The notes beneath the pieces were generated by a model. The model searched no databases and was not told the origin of the DNA. It saw only the letters and a program-made list of their open reading frames with translations. Positions 43,952 to 55,616 of a stretch of DNA of 64,000 nucleotides are shown here, piece after piece (position 1 is the stretch's first letter; each line of letters starts with the position of its first letter). Made by a program: the position numbers and the translations under genes. The DNA comes from Oxyruncus cristatus. Lineage: Eukaryota > Chordata > Aves > Passeriformes > Cotingidae. The stretch lies in contig VXAY01002358.1 of the NCBI GenBank assembly GCA_013399855.1, positions 460,211 to 524,210 of the forward strand, read 5' to 3'.

Positions 43952-46900
43952 ATACCTTGACTTTTGGGAATGATAGTTAGTTGGCCTTTATTTTCCATCA
44001 TCATAGCAAGCACAGAAGATGCTTTTCTCCAGTTTCACTGACATCGGCTTTGCACAGACCACATCTGTGCATCTTCGTGTGTCATCTTTCTCCTCCTTGT
44101 CACAAGTGAATAGAAGACCTGGCCATAAACTTGATATTAAATATTTATGCAGGCCATGTGCCACCTCCTCTGTGCCCCACTGCACCTCAGGGGACAGGAA
44201 AACCTACTGTCCCCTCTGGGGCTCTGCAGTAGGAGCCACTTGGGTTTGATTCACCTCCCACTCCTCAGGGCTGCAAAATTCAGTTTTGCCTGTGCCTTGA
44301 TCTGTTCCTACTTCACTATCTCACAAAGGAGGAGGAAATTGCAGTTTAGCAAAAGGCCAACCAGTTAACTGTGATCCCGGCCTCCCTTCTGGGAGCAGTT
44401 CAATGCAGGGGAATTCCTGTCCCAGTAGATGAAGGTCTATGTAGGCAAGAGGGCAATAAAGAAGTTAATTTTCAGGCCTGGGTCCTTATTTTCTATCCCT
44501 AAGAGACCTAAGGAACTCTGGTTTTCATTATGGTTTTCATTATATGTAGGACTGGCCCTGGGAGCCTACAAAAATCCGAAGTGCCTGCCTAAGGGTATAG
44601 AAAGACCAGACTTTCCTTCCTTTGCAAGAATCTCTTTACCAAGCCAAATTTTGCAGCTGAAGTTCATCACTGATTTCTCCCTAAGACCCATAAGCAAGAC
44701 TTGGAACTCCCTGCCTCCAATTTGTAAATGTGTATCAGCTTGGGGGCAGAAGAAAGAAGATGCTCATTTGGTCATCAGGAGTTGAATGAAGGGACAGCAC
44801 AGGTCTCCTTACCTAATCTAAATCTAACATAGCATCCCCTCAGGTTGCATGGGTATTGGTGTCCTGCAGCTCTCCCCTTCCTCTCTGATGGGGAGAGAAG
44901 GGCAGTCTCTTCCATCCTAGTGTACTTCAATCCTAGGCAATGTGATGGCTGGAGCAGCTGCTGGTCTGGGAGCTGCTGTGGCTGTCTGCCCTGGGCTAAG
45001 CAGGCTGAGTTGGTGTCAGGAATGTGCTGAGATGGTCCCTTATGAGGAAGCCAGGACTAAAGCTGTCTGGAGTGTTGTATGCATCAATCTGTGTCTGATA
45101 TTCGGGAGAAGAAAATGGATTATCGAGTCACATATGATGTCTGGAATTGTTGGAGTAAGATCCATTTCCTAAACATCATCTTTTACCTGAACTCTGTGCA
45201 TTCACAGAGTGTGCATTCACATATTGACTTGTGATCACCTGCAGACTGTAAACTAGCTGAGAGAGCTGCTACTTTTTCATTCAAGAGGTATCCAGTACAA
45301 GATGCTGTGGTGGTCTTTTTTACCGCTTAGAGATCTGTAATGACACCATGGCTAATTAGCAATGATGGGCATTGATCACAAAAGCAGAAAGTGCAGAACA
45401 CAACCAAGAAACATGTTGGAGAGTAGATAAGACAGACTATAAAGAGCTGTTACTGATTGTTGGTGAAACAGGGCAAGGAGGGAGGTGACGGCTCCTGTAG
45501 CTATGGTTAACACAAACAAGTTCATTGGCATGAATTCATTGAAATGCTGTATTCTGGCTTGCTCTCCCACTTTTGGCTAGGACAGAAGTCTTCTCTGTTT
45601 CCTGAAGCATTGGTGGCCCTCTATGGCAATACCCATGTTATCTGTACTTTGAAGGTAAAGGAGCTGAGGCACAGAAGATGAAGCACTGGCCTTACACAGC
45701 ATCTTAGTAGTAGAGGTAGAAGCAGAATAAATTCTGCAGGTGAGAGTACCAGAAATACTAGCTTGCTTTTCTTCTGCAGGGAAGAAAAGAGTACCTGGAG
45801 GGCATGATGGTAACATACCACTCTGTGTGAAAGATAGTGCTAGTCCAGAATTGGAGGTCCTCTTAGTGTGTACTGAACATAAATAATTTGCTTGTGAGTC
45901 AGATGGAGAAACAAAGAATTGCACCAGCTTGCCTTTGAAAAATTCCCTTTATTAGACCAGTCTTGCTAAAATTGCTGGGAGTAATAGATTCTAAAATTGA
46001 GCTACTGAATTAGTCTCAAATGGAAACTGTGACAGCCAACCTTGAAGTGGAGAAAATTGGATTTAAGAATTGAACCTCAGGCATAGCAGGATGTCTAGGA
46101 AGTTGCTGTGCTGTAGCTGATGAACTCATATGGAACATGGGTTTCATGCTGGTGAATAGCAATGTAGTAAATGTTCTACAGAAACATTACAAACCCAGGC
46201 TAGAGAAAATCCCTTTAAAGAGGTGACCCAGGCAAGAAAATGCTTTGTTGACGAGTAATCTGCTGTGAGCAAACTGCAGCCCTGGCAGATTACAGTCACT
46301 CTCACAACCGTGTGTGGTATGTTCCCAACTCACGAAGAAGGAGGAGGGAAAGCCTCTTTGAAACAGAGTAGTGAGAGTGGAATGGCCAAGCACTTTTGCA
46401 TGATTTCATGTGTGCGAAAACATTTCCAGGGTCAGGTCTCAGTGATAAAGACTTGAAGGAATGCAGCTCTGGTAAATTAGGAAGCCCTATAGCAATGATA
46501 ACAGCTGTGCCCTTAGAATATGGTAGGTCTGGCTCCACAGGGACAGATAAGGAAAAAGTGAAGGTAGATGTAGAAAGTTTTGAAAGGGTCTGACCACTTA
46601 GATAAGTTAGGTCTGAAAGGCTTTCTGGAGAAGACATAAAGGTTTATTAATGCCCTTCTAATATCAGCTTACTTCATTCACACAAGGGGAAAAAAATCCA
46701 TTACTACACAAATGATGGTTTCTAGTCTTGAGGAATCCAATTCTGTAAGTATTTTGCATGGAAGAAGAATCTCTATGAGAAATACTTGTGAGCACCTTTG
46801 GTTGTTGGGTTGTAAAGGGGCATGAGGGTTCATGGGTTCAGTACCTAAAAGGCAACAAAAAACCCACCCCTTAACAATTCTACAATATTTTTTCCAATGG

Positions 46901-47261
46901 GTATTCCTGCTGATGTGCTGTACAAAGAAACGCAGCAGCTTTGCTGTGTTAAACCAAGGGTTGTTGCAGGTTTTTTGGAGACCCGTACTGCAGTTCTCTA
47001 TCTGCCTGCTGGTTTCTGTAATTATGTTTGGTATCAGGACTCTCTCTAGAATGCAGAAGTCATTCTTGGCACTAGCTATCAGTATATTCCTTAAAATAAT
47101 CAAATGAGGTCACTGTGTTGGATTTTTTTTTTTTTTAATTCTGGAATATAAATTAATAGTTTCAGCATTTTGTAGTTACTCTGTGTTAAAGAGTCCACAT
47201 TCACTGGCAATGCTGAGCAGAATCCTGGATAGCTGACAGTTTTAATGCAGATTTTCTGTGC
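43950..47261. other. Intergenic, nothing identified
   Basis: The sequence is of ordinary composition without recognised families. It contains small direct repeats only (tggttttcatta twice near 44519-44541; gtgcattcaca twice near 45196-45219). Confidence 0.45.
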
Positions 47262-47400
47262 ACCTCGGGTGATTTAGCTTAATCCATCTCCCTGTCTCAG
47301 CTCCTTATCAGCAAGATGGAGGTGATAACACTACTCTGCAGGGGTGACATGAGGATAAATGTAATCAAGAGATTGTGCAGGCATTAGTGTACTAACAACC
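47262..47400 (+). mobile_element. Ancient MIR/L2-like SINE tail
   Basis: The order of ctgtctcagctccttatc, then a gcaagatggaggtgataaca segment, then ctctgcaggggtgacatgag and gataaatg follows the 3' half of MIR/L2-type elements (tctgtaaaatggggataata followed by a caggg-gttgtgaggat phrase). It is highly diverged, as expected for an insertion older than the split of birds and mammals. Confidence 0.6.
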
Positions 47401-50400
47401 ACAAAATACCTAAGATTTCTTATCTAAATATGAAGGTTAATTGCACTCTTGAGAGGTAGCTGGCTTGCATTCTTTTAGGCTGATGAAAGGGAGCGTGCTT
47501 TGTCCAGTTTCAGACCACTCATCACGAATGCAGTTGTATATTATTGGACTTTTCAGCTGCAAAGTGATTGCCACGGACGTAGCATGTGGGTATGTAATGC
47601 TGTCTGAAACACGAAGGACTGGATTTCCAACAGAGCTGCACACTCTAAATGGAGATTTGGCATTTTCTAAGGGCTTCATTTCCCATTGAGAACAAGAACA
47701 GGCACAGGGAGCTTAAGCGCTTTTGAAAAAAATCTGGTCTTTTTGCGGGAACTGAGCTTTCTTAAGACTGAAAAAAATGGATGAAGGGTGTGTGAAATAG
47801 AACCATAAATGAGCTCGGAGCAGCATCACCCTGTGACCTGGCTGGCAAATGGAAGAGCATGAGTGTAATGTGCACGCTGACGGTGAGAGAGAGAGAATTA
47901 TCACAGAACCGATGAGGCACCTGGATCAGAGTTTCAAAAGGTTAATATGCCTGTCAGAAGACAGAAGTTGGTCTCTACCGGCAGCAATAGCTCTTCAAAG
48001 CTCTTCCCACTATTTGTTTTACCAGTGCTGTGTGCATCAGTATTGTGCTTTTTAGCCACCGATGTGGCCTTTAAGTCCTAATCCTATTCTGACTAGGGTC
48101 AAATTCAAAGGCTTTTCTCTGCCCCACACCATTAAGCTTCTGATATGACTTTTATTGTGAGGCAGTCAGGCATTATACTGATTCCTGGGTGTAGAAATGG
48201 ACAGCTAGATTTTCTTGTTATGAGAGGCATCCTGCTCTGTTCACACACTCTGGACACTCCGTACAACTTTTTTGCTTTTGGTTGTGTTGAAGAGCTTTGA
48301 AACTATCCATTTTTTTTTTTTTTCTGTTTCTCAGTCACTGCTTTTTTGCTCCTATTCTGAAACAGTTTGTCACGGACATGCTGGAATACCTGCACACATC
48401 AAAGTGGAGTTATCATTCCTTTGTAGCACCCCCGCCTTGGAGCTTTGCATGCCAGCAAAGGACGTGCCCTGTTCTTCTAGATGGTCTTCTGCAGAGGGAG
48501 CCAGCTTCGATCAGCTGGTACTAGGGTGGTCTATTCTGCCTTCTATCAGATAATGGGTACCTGTGTCTGTTTCTGTAGGTTTTCAGTGGACTTTGCTCTC
48601 AGTTCCTCTCAGGTCTGTATGGATCCTCCCTCGAGACGCTGCTGAGTTAGGTCTATGTGGTTTTCAGGGAAAAGTTTGCCATTCTCTATGTTTTCGTGCT
48701 TCCTTCCAGTTCTGTGTCTTGCCTTAAAATTTTGACCTTCTAGGCTGTATAGTGAAATGATCCGTAGTACTGCTCACCGAGGAGTGCGAAGCATGGGTAT
48801 GTTCCTAGGTGAACTGCCTGTGTCACAAATGGAGGAGGCCCCCCCAAACAGCTTCCTTAAGGACATGAATTTCGTTAGAGATTAAACGGTGGTAATGGCC
48901 GTCTCTCTTATGTCTCTCCTACTGTGCTCCTCAGTGTCCACTTCACAGGCAATACCAGGGATGAGAAATCAAACTATGAAGAGCAGGTGTATTCCCTCTG
49001 AGGTACAGGCAGTCCAGTTTCATCTGAGGACACTGGCAGTGTGGTTTCACTTCTTTCTCTCTGTGCCAGTCAGGTACCAGACCCAGGTATACCCTTTGCT
49101 TGTGGCCTGCAGAAGACCCAGCCCAATATGCATATGGGGATTCTGACTTTACTTTCTTCTCTTTGTAACAGACAGGTTTTAAACTGAAATGTGAGACACC
49201 ATTAAACTGACACTTATTTGCCTTCTGTCTAGGGTAGATTAATATTTTGGTTGAGAATATATTTTATGTTAAACAAAACATTTTACAAGATAACTGACTG
49301 GAAAATATAAGAGAGTTTAAATGTTTTGCTTTTCAGGTTTCATGTGCAATACAATGATGACTGGTATCAAATAGGGGTAATTTAATTTTTATGTGACTGT
49401 TTCTCTCCAATTCTCAAATAAAATGCTCAGCACCTTTTAAAAGGCCCACCTGCATTAAGAGACTGCTTTTTGTTGGCCTCTAGAGCACTAGATTTAATTT
49501 GCTAACAGGAAAATGTCTTTTGAAGGAGGATTATACAAGCTAAGGGACATTTTTAGAATGGGAGAGAGAAAGTGAAATAGCAGGCAATGAGCTCCTAGAA
49601 ACAGACTCAAGCATAGGATAAATGGCTGCAGCCTTAACTGGGCATTGTCTTCTGCAATGTCTGTTCAAACTGCTTAAATTCTGCCCCCTTTGCTTGCTGC
49701 ACAAGGTGGGTCCTTCAGCCACATCACCCTGCTGTCCCTTGTGTTGTAACTAGCAGGAAGAAACAGAATTGCTAGTGGTTCTTTATTAAGGTTATTTAGA
49801 TTCTCTAGGCAATTTGGTCCTGCTCATAGGAATCTCTCTGGTTGATCTTGCTCTTCATTCAGTCGAGAGTGACCTTCCTCCCTTATTTTGTTTGTCAGCA
49901 TGTCCGGGGCACTGCGCAGAGAGGACCCTAAATACATACGTATGGAAGTGCAGATGTGGGAGATGTTCTGAGCGCAGCAAAGGGAACCTGCTCTGCTCCT
50001 GGAGCCCTCCCTTACCATCAGTGCCCACATCTGTGCCATGCATGAAGTCAAGCAAAGGTAGCAGAAGGCCCGTACATGGATGAATGAGAAGCTCCAGACA
50101 AACCTCAGATGTAAAAAGGAAGAATACAAGAAGTGGGAGCAGGGACAGGAGGAATATAGAGACACTTTGAGTGTGTCAGCCCACCTAAACTTGAATCCAA
50201 TGAGGGCTACAAAAGTGCAGCAACTTAAAGCTCTCCACGTGTCATACCCACAAAATGAAGTCATGGAAAGGGACAAGACGCAAGATGCAGGCTCTCCCAC
50301 ACCACCCTCTGAGGATGGCTCAGCACTCTACTCCTTGTCCATCTTGAGCATCCCTCTTTGAGGTTAAAACACCTAATTTCACAGATTTCCTCCTGAGAAG

Positions 50401-51180
50401 CTCCTGGTCCACAGCTGTGGTAGCATTGTATTACTTGTACATTACCTGTTTTTTTAATATGAGGATTTTCTGAGTGTACTTCTTTTCCATTTGAACAGAA
50501 AAACCTGGAAGCCATCTTCTTTATTCTCAAAGGATATGTACCCACACAACACTTACGAATATAAATGAAGTTCCAAATAGTTAAGGATTGCTCACTATGA
50601 ACTGAGCTCATAGTGTACTACAAATAGGAAAAAAAAAAAAAAGAATCTTAAATTTCTTGTTGCTGTTTAAATGGCTCAAGGAGACCATCTGTTTCTGAAA
50701 CAGCTCATGTATTTTTGGATTTGGTTACAAACTGACCACAGCATTGCAAACAGCACTTGTCTGCGGAGATATCTGTTTTTATACACAACATGAGCTTGGC
50801 AAGAGAGATGTGTCTAACCAGTTTCAGACGGGAATGATATGACTCTGACTGGCACAGCCATGTCCTTGTCATTTCACTTTGCTTCACTACCACTTAATTT
50901 GTATAAAACAGGGAAAATTTTAAATGGACGTTACCATAATGCCAGTATCCAAGGAATCCCTTGTTTGTAGCAAAAGAAAGCAGTCCATCTAAGGTGACTT
51001 CACTTTAGCCTTCGGTGATTCACATAGAATGTAGAATTACGGCATTTGTTCTTAAGCAGAATTATGGATGAGGCCCAAGACTAACTGACAGCTCAGTTAT
51101 TCCTTCCTGATGCATTTCATTAATAGCCCCTGCACATCTCACCTCTATGAAATTGGCAGCTAGTGAGGTGCCTGTAAGAG
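47401..51180. other. Intergenic, nothing identified
   Basis: I see no gene or repeat family that I can support. There is a T run at 48308-48322. Short ORFs on both strands lack motifs. Confidence 0.45.
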
Positions 51181-51242
51181 GCTAATTGCCTCCACAGTCA
51201 ATTGTCCTGGAGCCAATTGTTAATCTCCTGGTGTTAATTGCC
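51181..51242 (+). promoter_or_regulatory. Cluster of homeodomain-type ATTG/TAAT sites
   Basis: Within 62 bases there are CTAATTGCC, GTCAATTGTCC, GCCAATTGTTAATC and GTTAATTGCC. These are four spaced copies of an AATTG core, two of them in the same TAATTGCC context. It looks like a homeobox-bound enhancer or a conserved non-coding element. Confidence 0.35.
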
Positions 51243-54059
51243 AAAAGTGGGGGAAATCAGAGTAGGCAGGGGGCATAGGAGCTGCATGCATATTAGAGCT
51301 ACGTAGCAAAATGCAGGTGTTCAACTGTGCTCCATGACACCACAGCAGAGCTTAGCGAGTGGAAACATAATGAGGCACTAGCTGAGTGTGAATCCTAAAT
51401 GTTTTGCTACATTTTTTATTCATTGCCTTCAGATTGCTATTCTACTTGCAAGTTATAAAACAGGTGGGGTGAAATCTGGGCCCTGAGGAGGTCAAATTAA
51501 AAATACCAGGGATCTGAGTGGGTGCCTGTATGACCTGATGTTGAGATGACACCAGCAGCATTCTGATGGGTTGGGAAAGAAAAAGAATGGAAGTGAGACA
51601 CTTGCACAGTTTAGTTCTCTGTTTTGCTGTGGCTCTTCAAATTGGTGTTTCGAGACAGAAGACTGAATTTAATTCTAAATTTAATCGAATCTCTGGAACG
51701 CTCCTAGTAACTTCAGTTGAGTTGATCCCATCTCCATGAAGGTATGCCTAGAGTGTGTTTTGGATTTGGTTTTCTAACATTAGGTGATTGAGTACCTTCC
51801 TGAAAAAGAAAGAGAGAAAGCTGTGTTACTTTTTGGATAAGCTAAGATGCATAAACAACTATGAAGTAATACGGACTGTTAGTGTGAGCCAAAAATCTGA
51901 CCTGCGTTTTTGCTTTGTTAAGTTAATGGGAGTAAAATATGTTTGATAAGATGCCTATTATGCACATAATCTGTTGCCAAAACCCTTGTTAGGCTGCTTT
52001 TTCAGTCAGTCAGACTGATGACTTTTGAGCATCCCAGTTTACAGCTTCTGTCTAGACTATGGTTTGACCTTTTGGTCCTGGTGTCGGATGGTGACTTTCA
52101 AGATCTGGAGTCTGCTGCTGTTGGGCAGTGATGGAAGTGTGTATTCTGTTAACCTGAGCAGCTGGAACATCTGTTGGGGGAATAAAACGGTCAGCTGTTT
52201 GTCTGGATGTTTGAGTGATAAGAGACTTTGGCTGGGGGGCTTTGTCAGCACATGTGAAAAATGTTTTATCTTCCAGTTTATAGTGTAACTCCTCTAAAAA
52301 AGTACAGATTAATTTAGATCTATTTTTTAAAATCCTTTTTCTTTTTTACCTGCACCCTAACGAGAAGAAAACTGAAATCTTGCATGACTACTGTATATTG
52401 TAGTGGACATTTTCCAAACTAGTAACAAGAAAGATTAATTTAGCTTACAAATTCCAATCTTGAAACTGCCTGCATAACTGAAGGGACTGAGAAACACTTG
52501 AGAAAACCCCCTCAAGATGCTGGTGACATGAATGGGAAAATAAAGAAAAAAAAAAAGGAAAAAAAAGAGGAGGAGGAGCTAGTATTACCACATTGATAGT
52601 GTTATGGTTAGTGAGCAGCATAAGAGTAACAGATTCAAGGAGCATCTCTGTTTTGAATTGGTTTTCATGTTGGCTGCATGCTGTACTTTTAATACACCAT
52701 GTAGATGTGCCGAAGAGCCATCTACAAAGCTCTGCCCATCAGCATGTCTTTTTCTTTGTGTAATAATGCACTGACATGTATAAGAGCTGTGAAGGGAAGA
52801 GGAAATAAGCTTTGTGACCCAGTTTTATATACAAATTAGAAGGCTTCATTTGAGGTACAATCATTTCATCAGGTATTTGTTGCACCTTAAATTGGGAGGA
52901 TGATTGAGTCCGGAGAGAGAGAGAATTGAATTTTGATTTATTTTTTCCTGCACCAACGGCAAAGCTACTTGATATTTGCTTTAATACATGTGGAATTGGC
53001 ACCTGCAGCTAGCATTGTGACAGATAGAGGTAGTTACAGAAATTAACATAAATTTATACCTAAAGTAATGAAAAGCACATCTGCAAAGATTAAGCTAAAG
53101 GCAGGGCCTGCCACTGAACTTAGTTATTGAAGGAATGACCTGCTTTTCCTTTCATCCCTCAACTCTCTACCTTCTGGACAGTCTGAAACTACCGAGCGTA
53201 ACATTAAACCAAAGCGACAAAGTTTCAGGTATTTTAGGGAAATCTCTCCTGTGGAACGGAGACTGTCCTATAAGGGAGCTTCTCTAACTGTCCCTGAAAG
53301 GGCAGTAAAGAGAAGTGCTGTCACAAGCCTTCACTTGTTGCTCTACTCTTGCTTGCTACCCGAGGAGGAAAAGCAATCTATTGGCATGCTGCAGTATATT
53401 TTCTCCTCATGAAAGCCAATGAGATCAGCAGCCCTCAGAAATACAGTGGTGGCTGCCTGTACTTGAGTACCCTTGAGTGCATTTTACCATAATGGCCTTA
53501 AAGAGGACTCTCTGCATTCAACGCTAGAAAAAACCTGTGGCTGGCCTTCAAAGGGAGGAGCTCTGCAGAGAAGCAGGTGCCCTGAAGAAGACCAGAAGCA
53601 CTACTGCTACTGCTGAACCCTTCTGCAGAAAGGAAGAGATGGCGTCGTTCTCCAGCCTCATGTGAGATTTGTGACAGTGGCATGGAATGCTATTGGTTCG
53701 GTTCTGTAAAGCCTCAAATCTCATTTCAGTAAAAGATGTGTTAATGTGTATCCAAGCTGTGCACACACTGCTAAAATCCACTTCCCTTAAGTGCTTTCTG
53801 GTCATGGTTTATATTCTCCTTAGAATGAATCACAGATGTTTTGTTGTTTGCGATTTTCCCCCCTTAATCCCATCAGTTACATGGTAGGATAGCAGGCTGT
53901 GGTTTGAACTAGGTCTGTTTAATTTTTTACTTCACAAACAAATTGCTGGTAATGTGGGAAAGGGAGTGGAGGAAAGGTTTATAGTCCAAACACCCAAAGG
54001 ATGATCATATCTGCTTCCTCAGTGTATTGGACTTAACGTGTTCAGGTTTTGATATGAAG
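51243..54059. other. Intergenic, nothing identified
   Basis: The stretch contains a purine-rich tract (about 52543-52578, A runs then GGAGGAGG) and faint phrases reminiscent of very old amniote repeats near 51470-51880. None is strong enough to name. Confidence 0.45.
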
Positions 54060-54866
54060 GGGGCTGCAGGGGGGGCCTCTGTCCAAAGCTGAGCCCATCA
54101 GTGAAGCTGGTGGTACCTCTGTGGAAATGTGTTTAATAAAGGGTGAAACATGCTGTTTAGCGATTGTGAGAGAGAGGAATAAGGGGAAAGAAAAAAAAAA
54201 AAGAATAACAGCTCTGCAGGCATCAAGGTCAGTGAAAAAAGAGAGGGAGGATGTGCTCCAAGCACTGGAGCAGAGGTTACCCTACAGCCCATGGGCGAAG
54301 GCTGTGGTGAAGCAGTTTGTCCCCTTCTAGCCCGTGGAGGACCATATCAGAACAGATATCCACACTGCAGTCTGTGGAAGACCCCATGCTGAACAGCGTG
54401 AGAAGGAAGGACAGGCAGAGAGAACTGTTATATGGACTGACCACAAACTCCAGTCCTCCTCCCACTGTGCCACTTAGGGGAGGAAGAGGTAGAAGAGTCA
54501 GGAATGAAGGAGTGAGGTTGAGCTGGAAAGAATAGGATTTGGGGGGAAGGTAAAGTTATCTTTGTTATTGTTGGGCTTGTTGGGGTTTGAGTTTTTTGTT
54601 TGTTTGGTTTGTGTTTTTTTTGTTTCATTTCTGGTTTTTAGTTCTGTCTTTGTTTCTCACAATACTAATCTATTTCTAATCTGCAATAAATGAAATTAAT
54701 CTTCCCCAACTAGAGTCTACTTTGCCCCTTACACTAATTGGTAACTGATTTCCATGTCTTTATCTCAACTCACAGGTTTTTCCATCTTGCTACCCTGTTG
54801 AGGAGGGGGAATAAGAGAGCAGCTGGGCGGGGGTCTGGCAGCTGGCCAACATTAACCTACTGCCCT
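54060..54866 (+). mobile_element. Diverged avian endogenous-retrovirus LTR (solo)
   Basis: The segment follows the layout of a common avian ERV long terminal repeat. It has agctggtggtacctctgtgg, then gcgattgtgagagag, then acagctctgcaggcatcaag and gtcagtg. Iterated gtggagga-type units follow at about 54284-54410. Next come ctgaccacaaactccagtcc, a ccacttaggggaggaagagg block, an AATAAA at 54685-54690, and a closing ctggcagctggccaac. No retroviral gene is adjacent, so it is a solo LTR or an isolated remnant. The exact ends and the ERV class are not resolved. Confidence 0.7.
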
Positions 54867-55504
54867 CAGTTACAATATGGCCACACAAAAAGTTGATTTG
54901 GTAAATGACCCACACAAAGGCAATAGAAATCTCCAGTCTTGGCGAGAATGAAAAGCTAGCACCATGTGGAGACACAAATTTCTGTGAATGGATCTCCTGA
55001 CAACACAGTGATCTCTCCATCCTCCACAGGCTGACGTCCTCCAAGAAAATCTCACTCTTCCTAGCAATGCCAAAAGCTGGCTTGATTGTATGGCATGACT
55101 TACTAGGGCACTGTGCAAATAGAAGTAGATCAATTTGATTTTCAGTAGTCTGAGTTTGAAGTTCTGTCATTCAAATGGACCCTGTACCAGTAGTTATTTA
55201 TAAAGTGATTTAAAGTCTTTTTCGTGTCATTGAAAAGGGATAGTTCACAGTTGCATTGACAGAAAACTGTCTTCTCAAGGCTAGCTATATGATTTTTTTT
55301 TTGCAAAAACAATGTGCTTTTCAGGATGCATTCACAATATTACTTGATTTTGAGACCAGTGAAAGGGAACTAGCACAGATTTGAAAGTCATCAGTCGTAA
55401 ACTTCGGCAGTCCAAACTATGTCTATGCATTCTCTGTTGGTTTTACCTACATACTGACTACAAGAGAATGATGAGGCAGCATGATGCCTCCAGAAAGCAG
55501 TTCT
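54867..55504. other. Intergenic, nothing identified
   Basis: The 126-codon minus-strand frame here (54790-55170) starts inside the LTR and has no family motif. No other structure was seen. Confidence 0.4.
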
Positions 55505-55520
55505 GGTTTGTTGTTGGGTT

Positions 55521-55554
<34 letters not shown>

Positions 55555-55616
55555 GTGGTTTTTGTTTGTTTGTTTGTTTGGGGGGTTTTTTGGTTTTTTG
55601 GTTTTGTTTTTTTTTA
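55505..55616 (+). repeat. G/T mosaic simple tract
   Basis: TTTTG and TTTG units are mixed with G runs of up to six and end in a T run. It is telomere-like in composition but lacks a fixed unit. Confidence 0.85.

Noticed and set aside
51470..51880. Phrases like gtgaaatctgggccctga and aatgggagtaaaat resembling ancient amniote repeats
   Set aside because: They are short, discontinuous matches from memory, and the element structure could not be followed.
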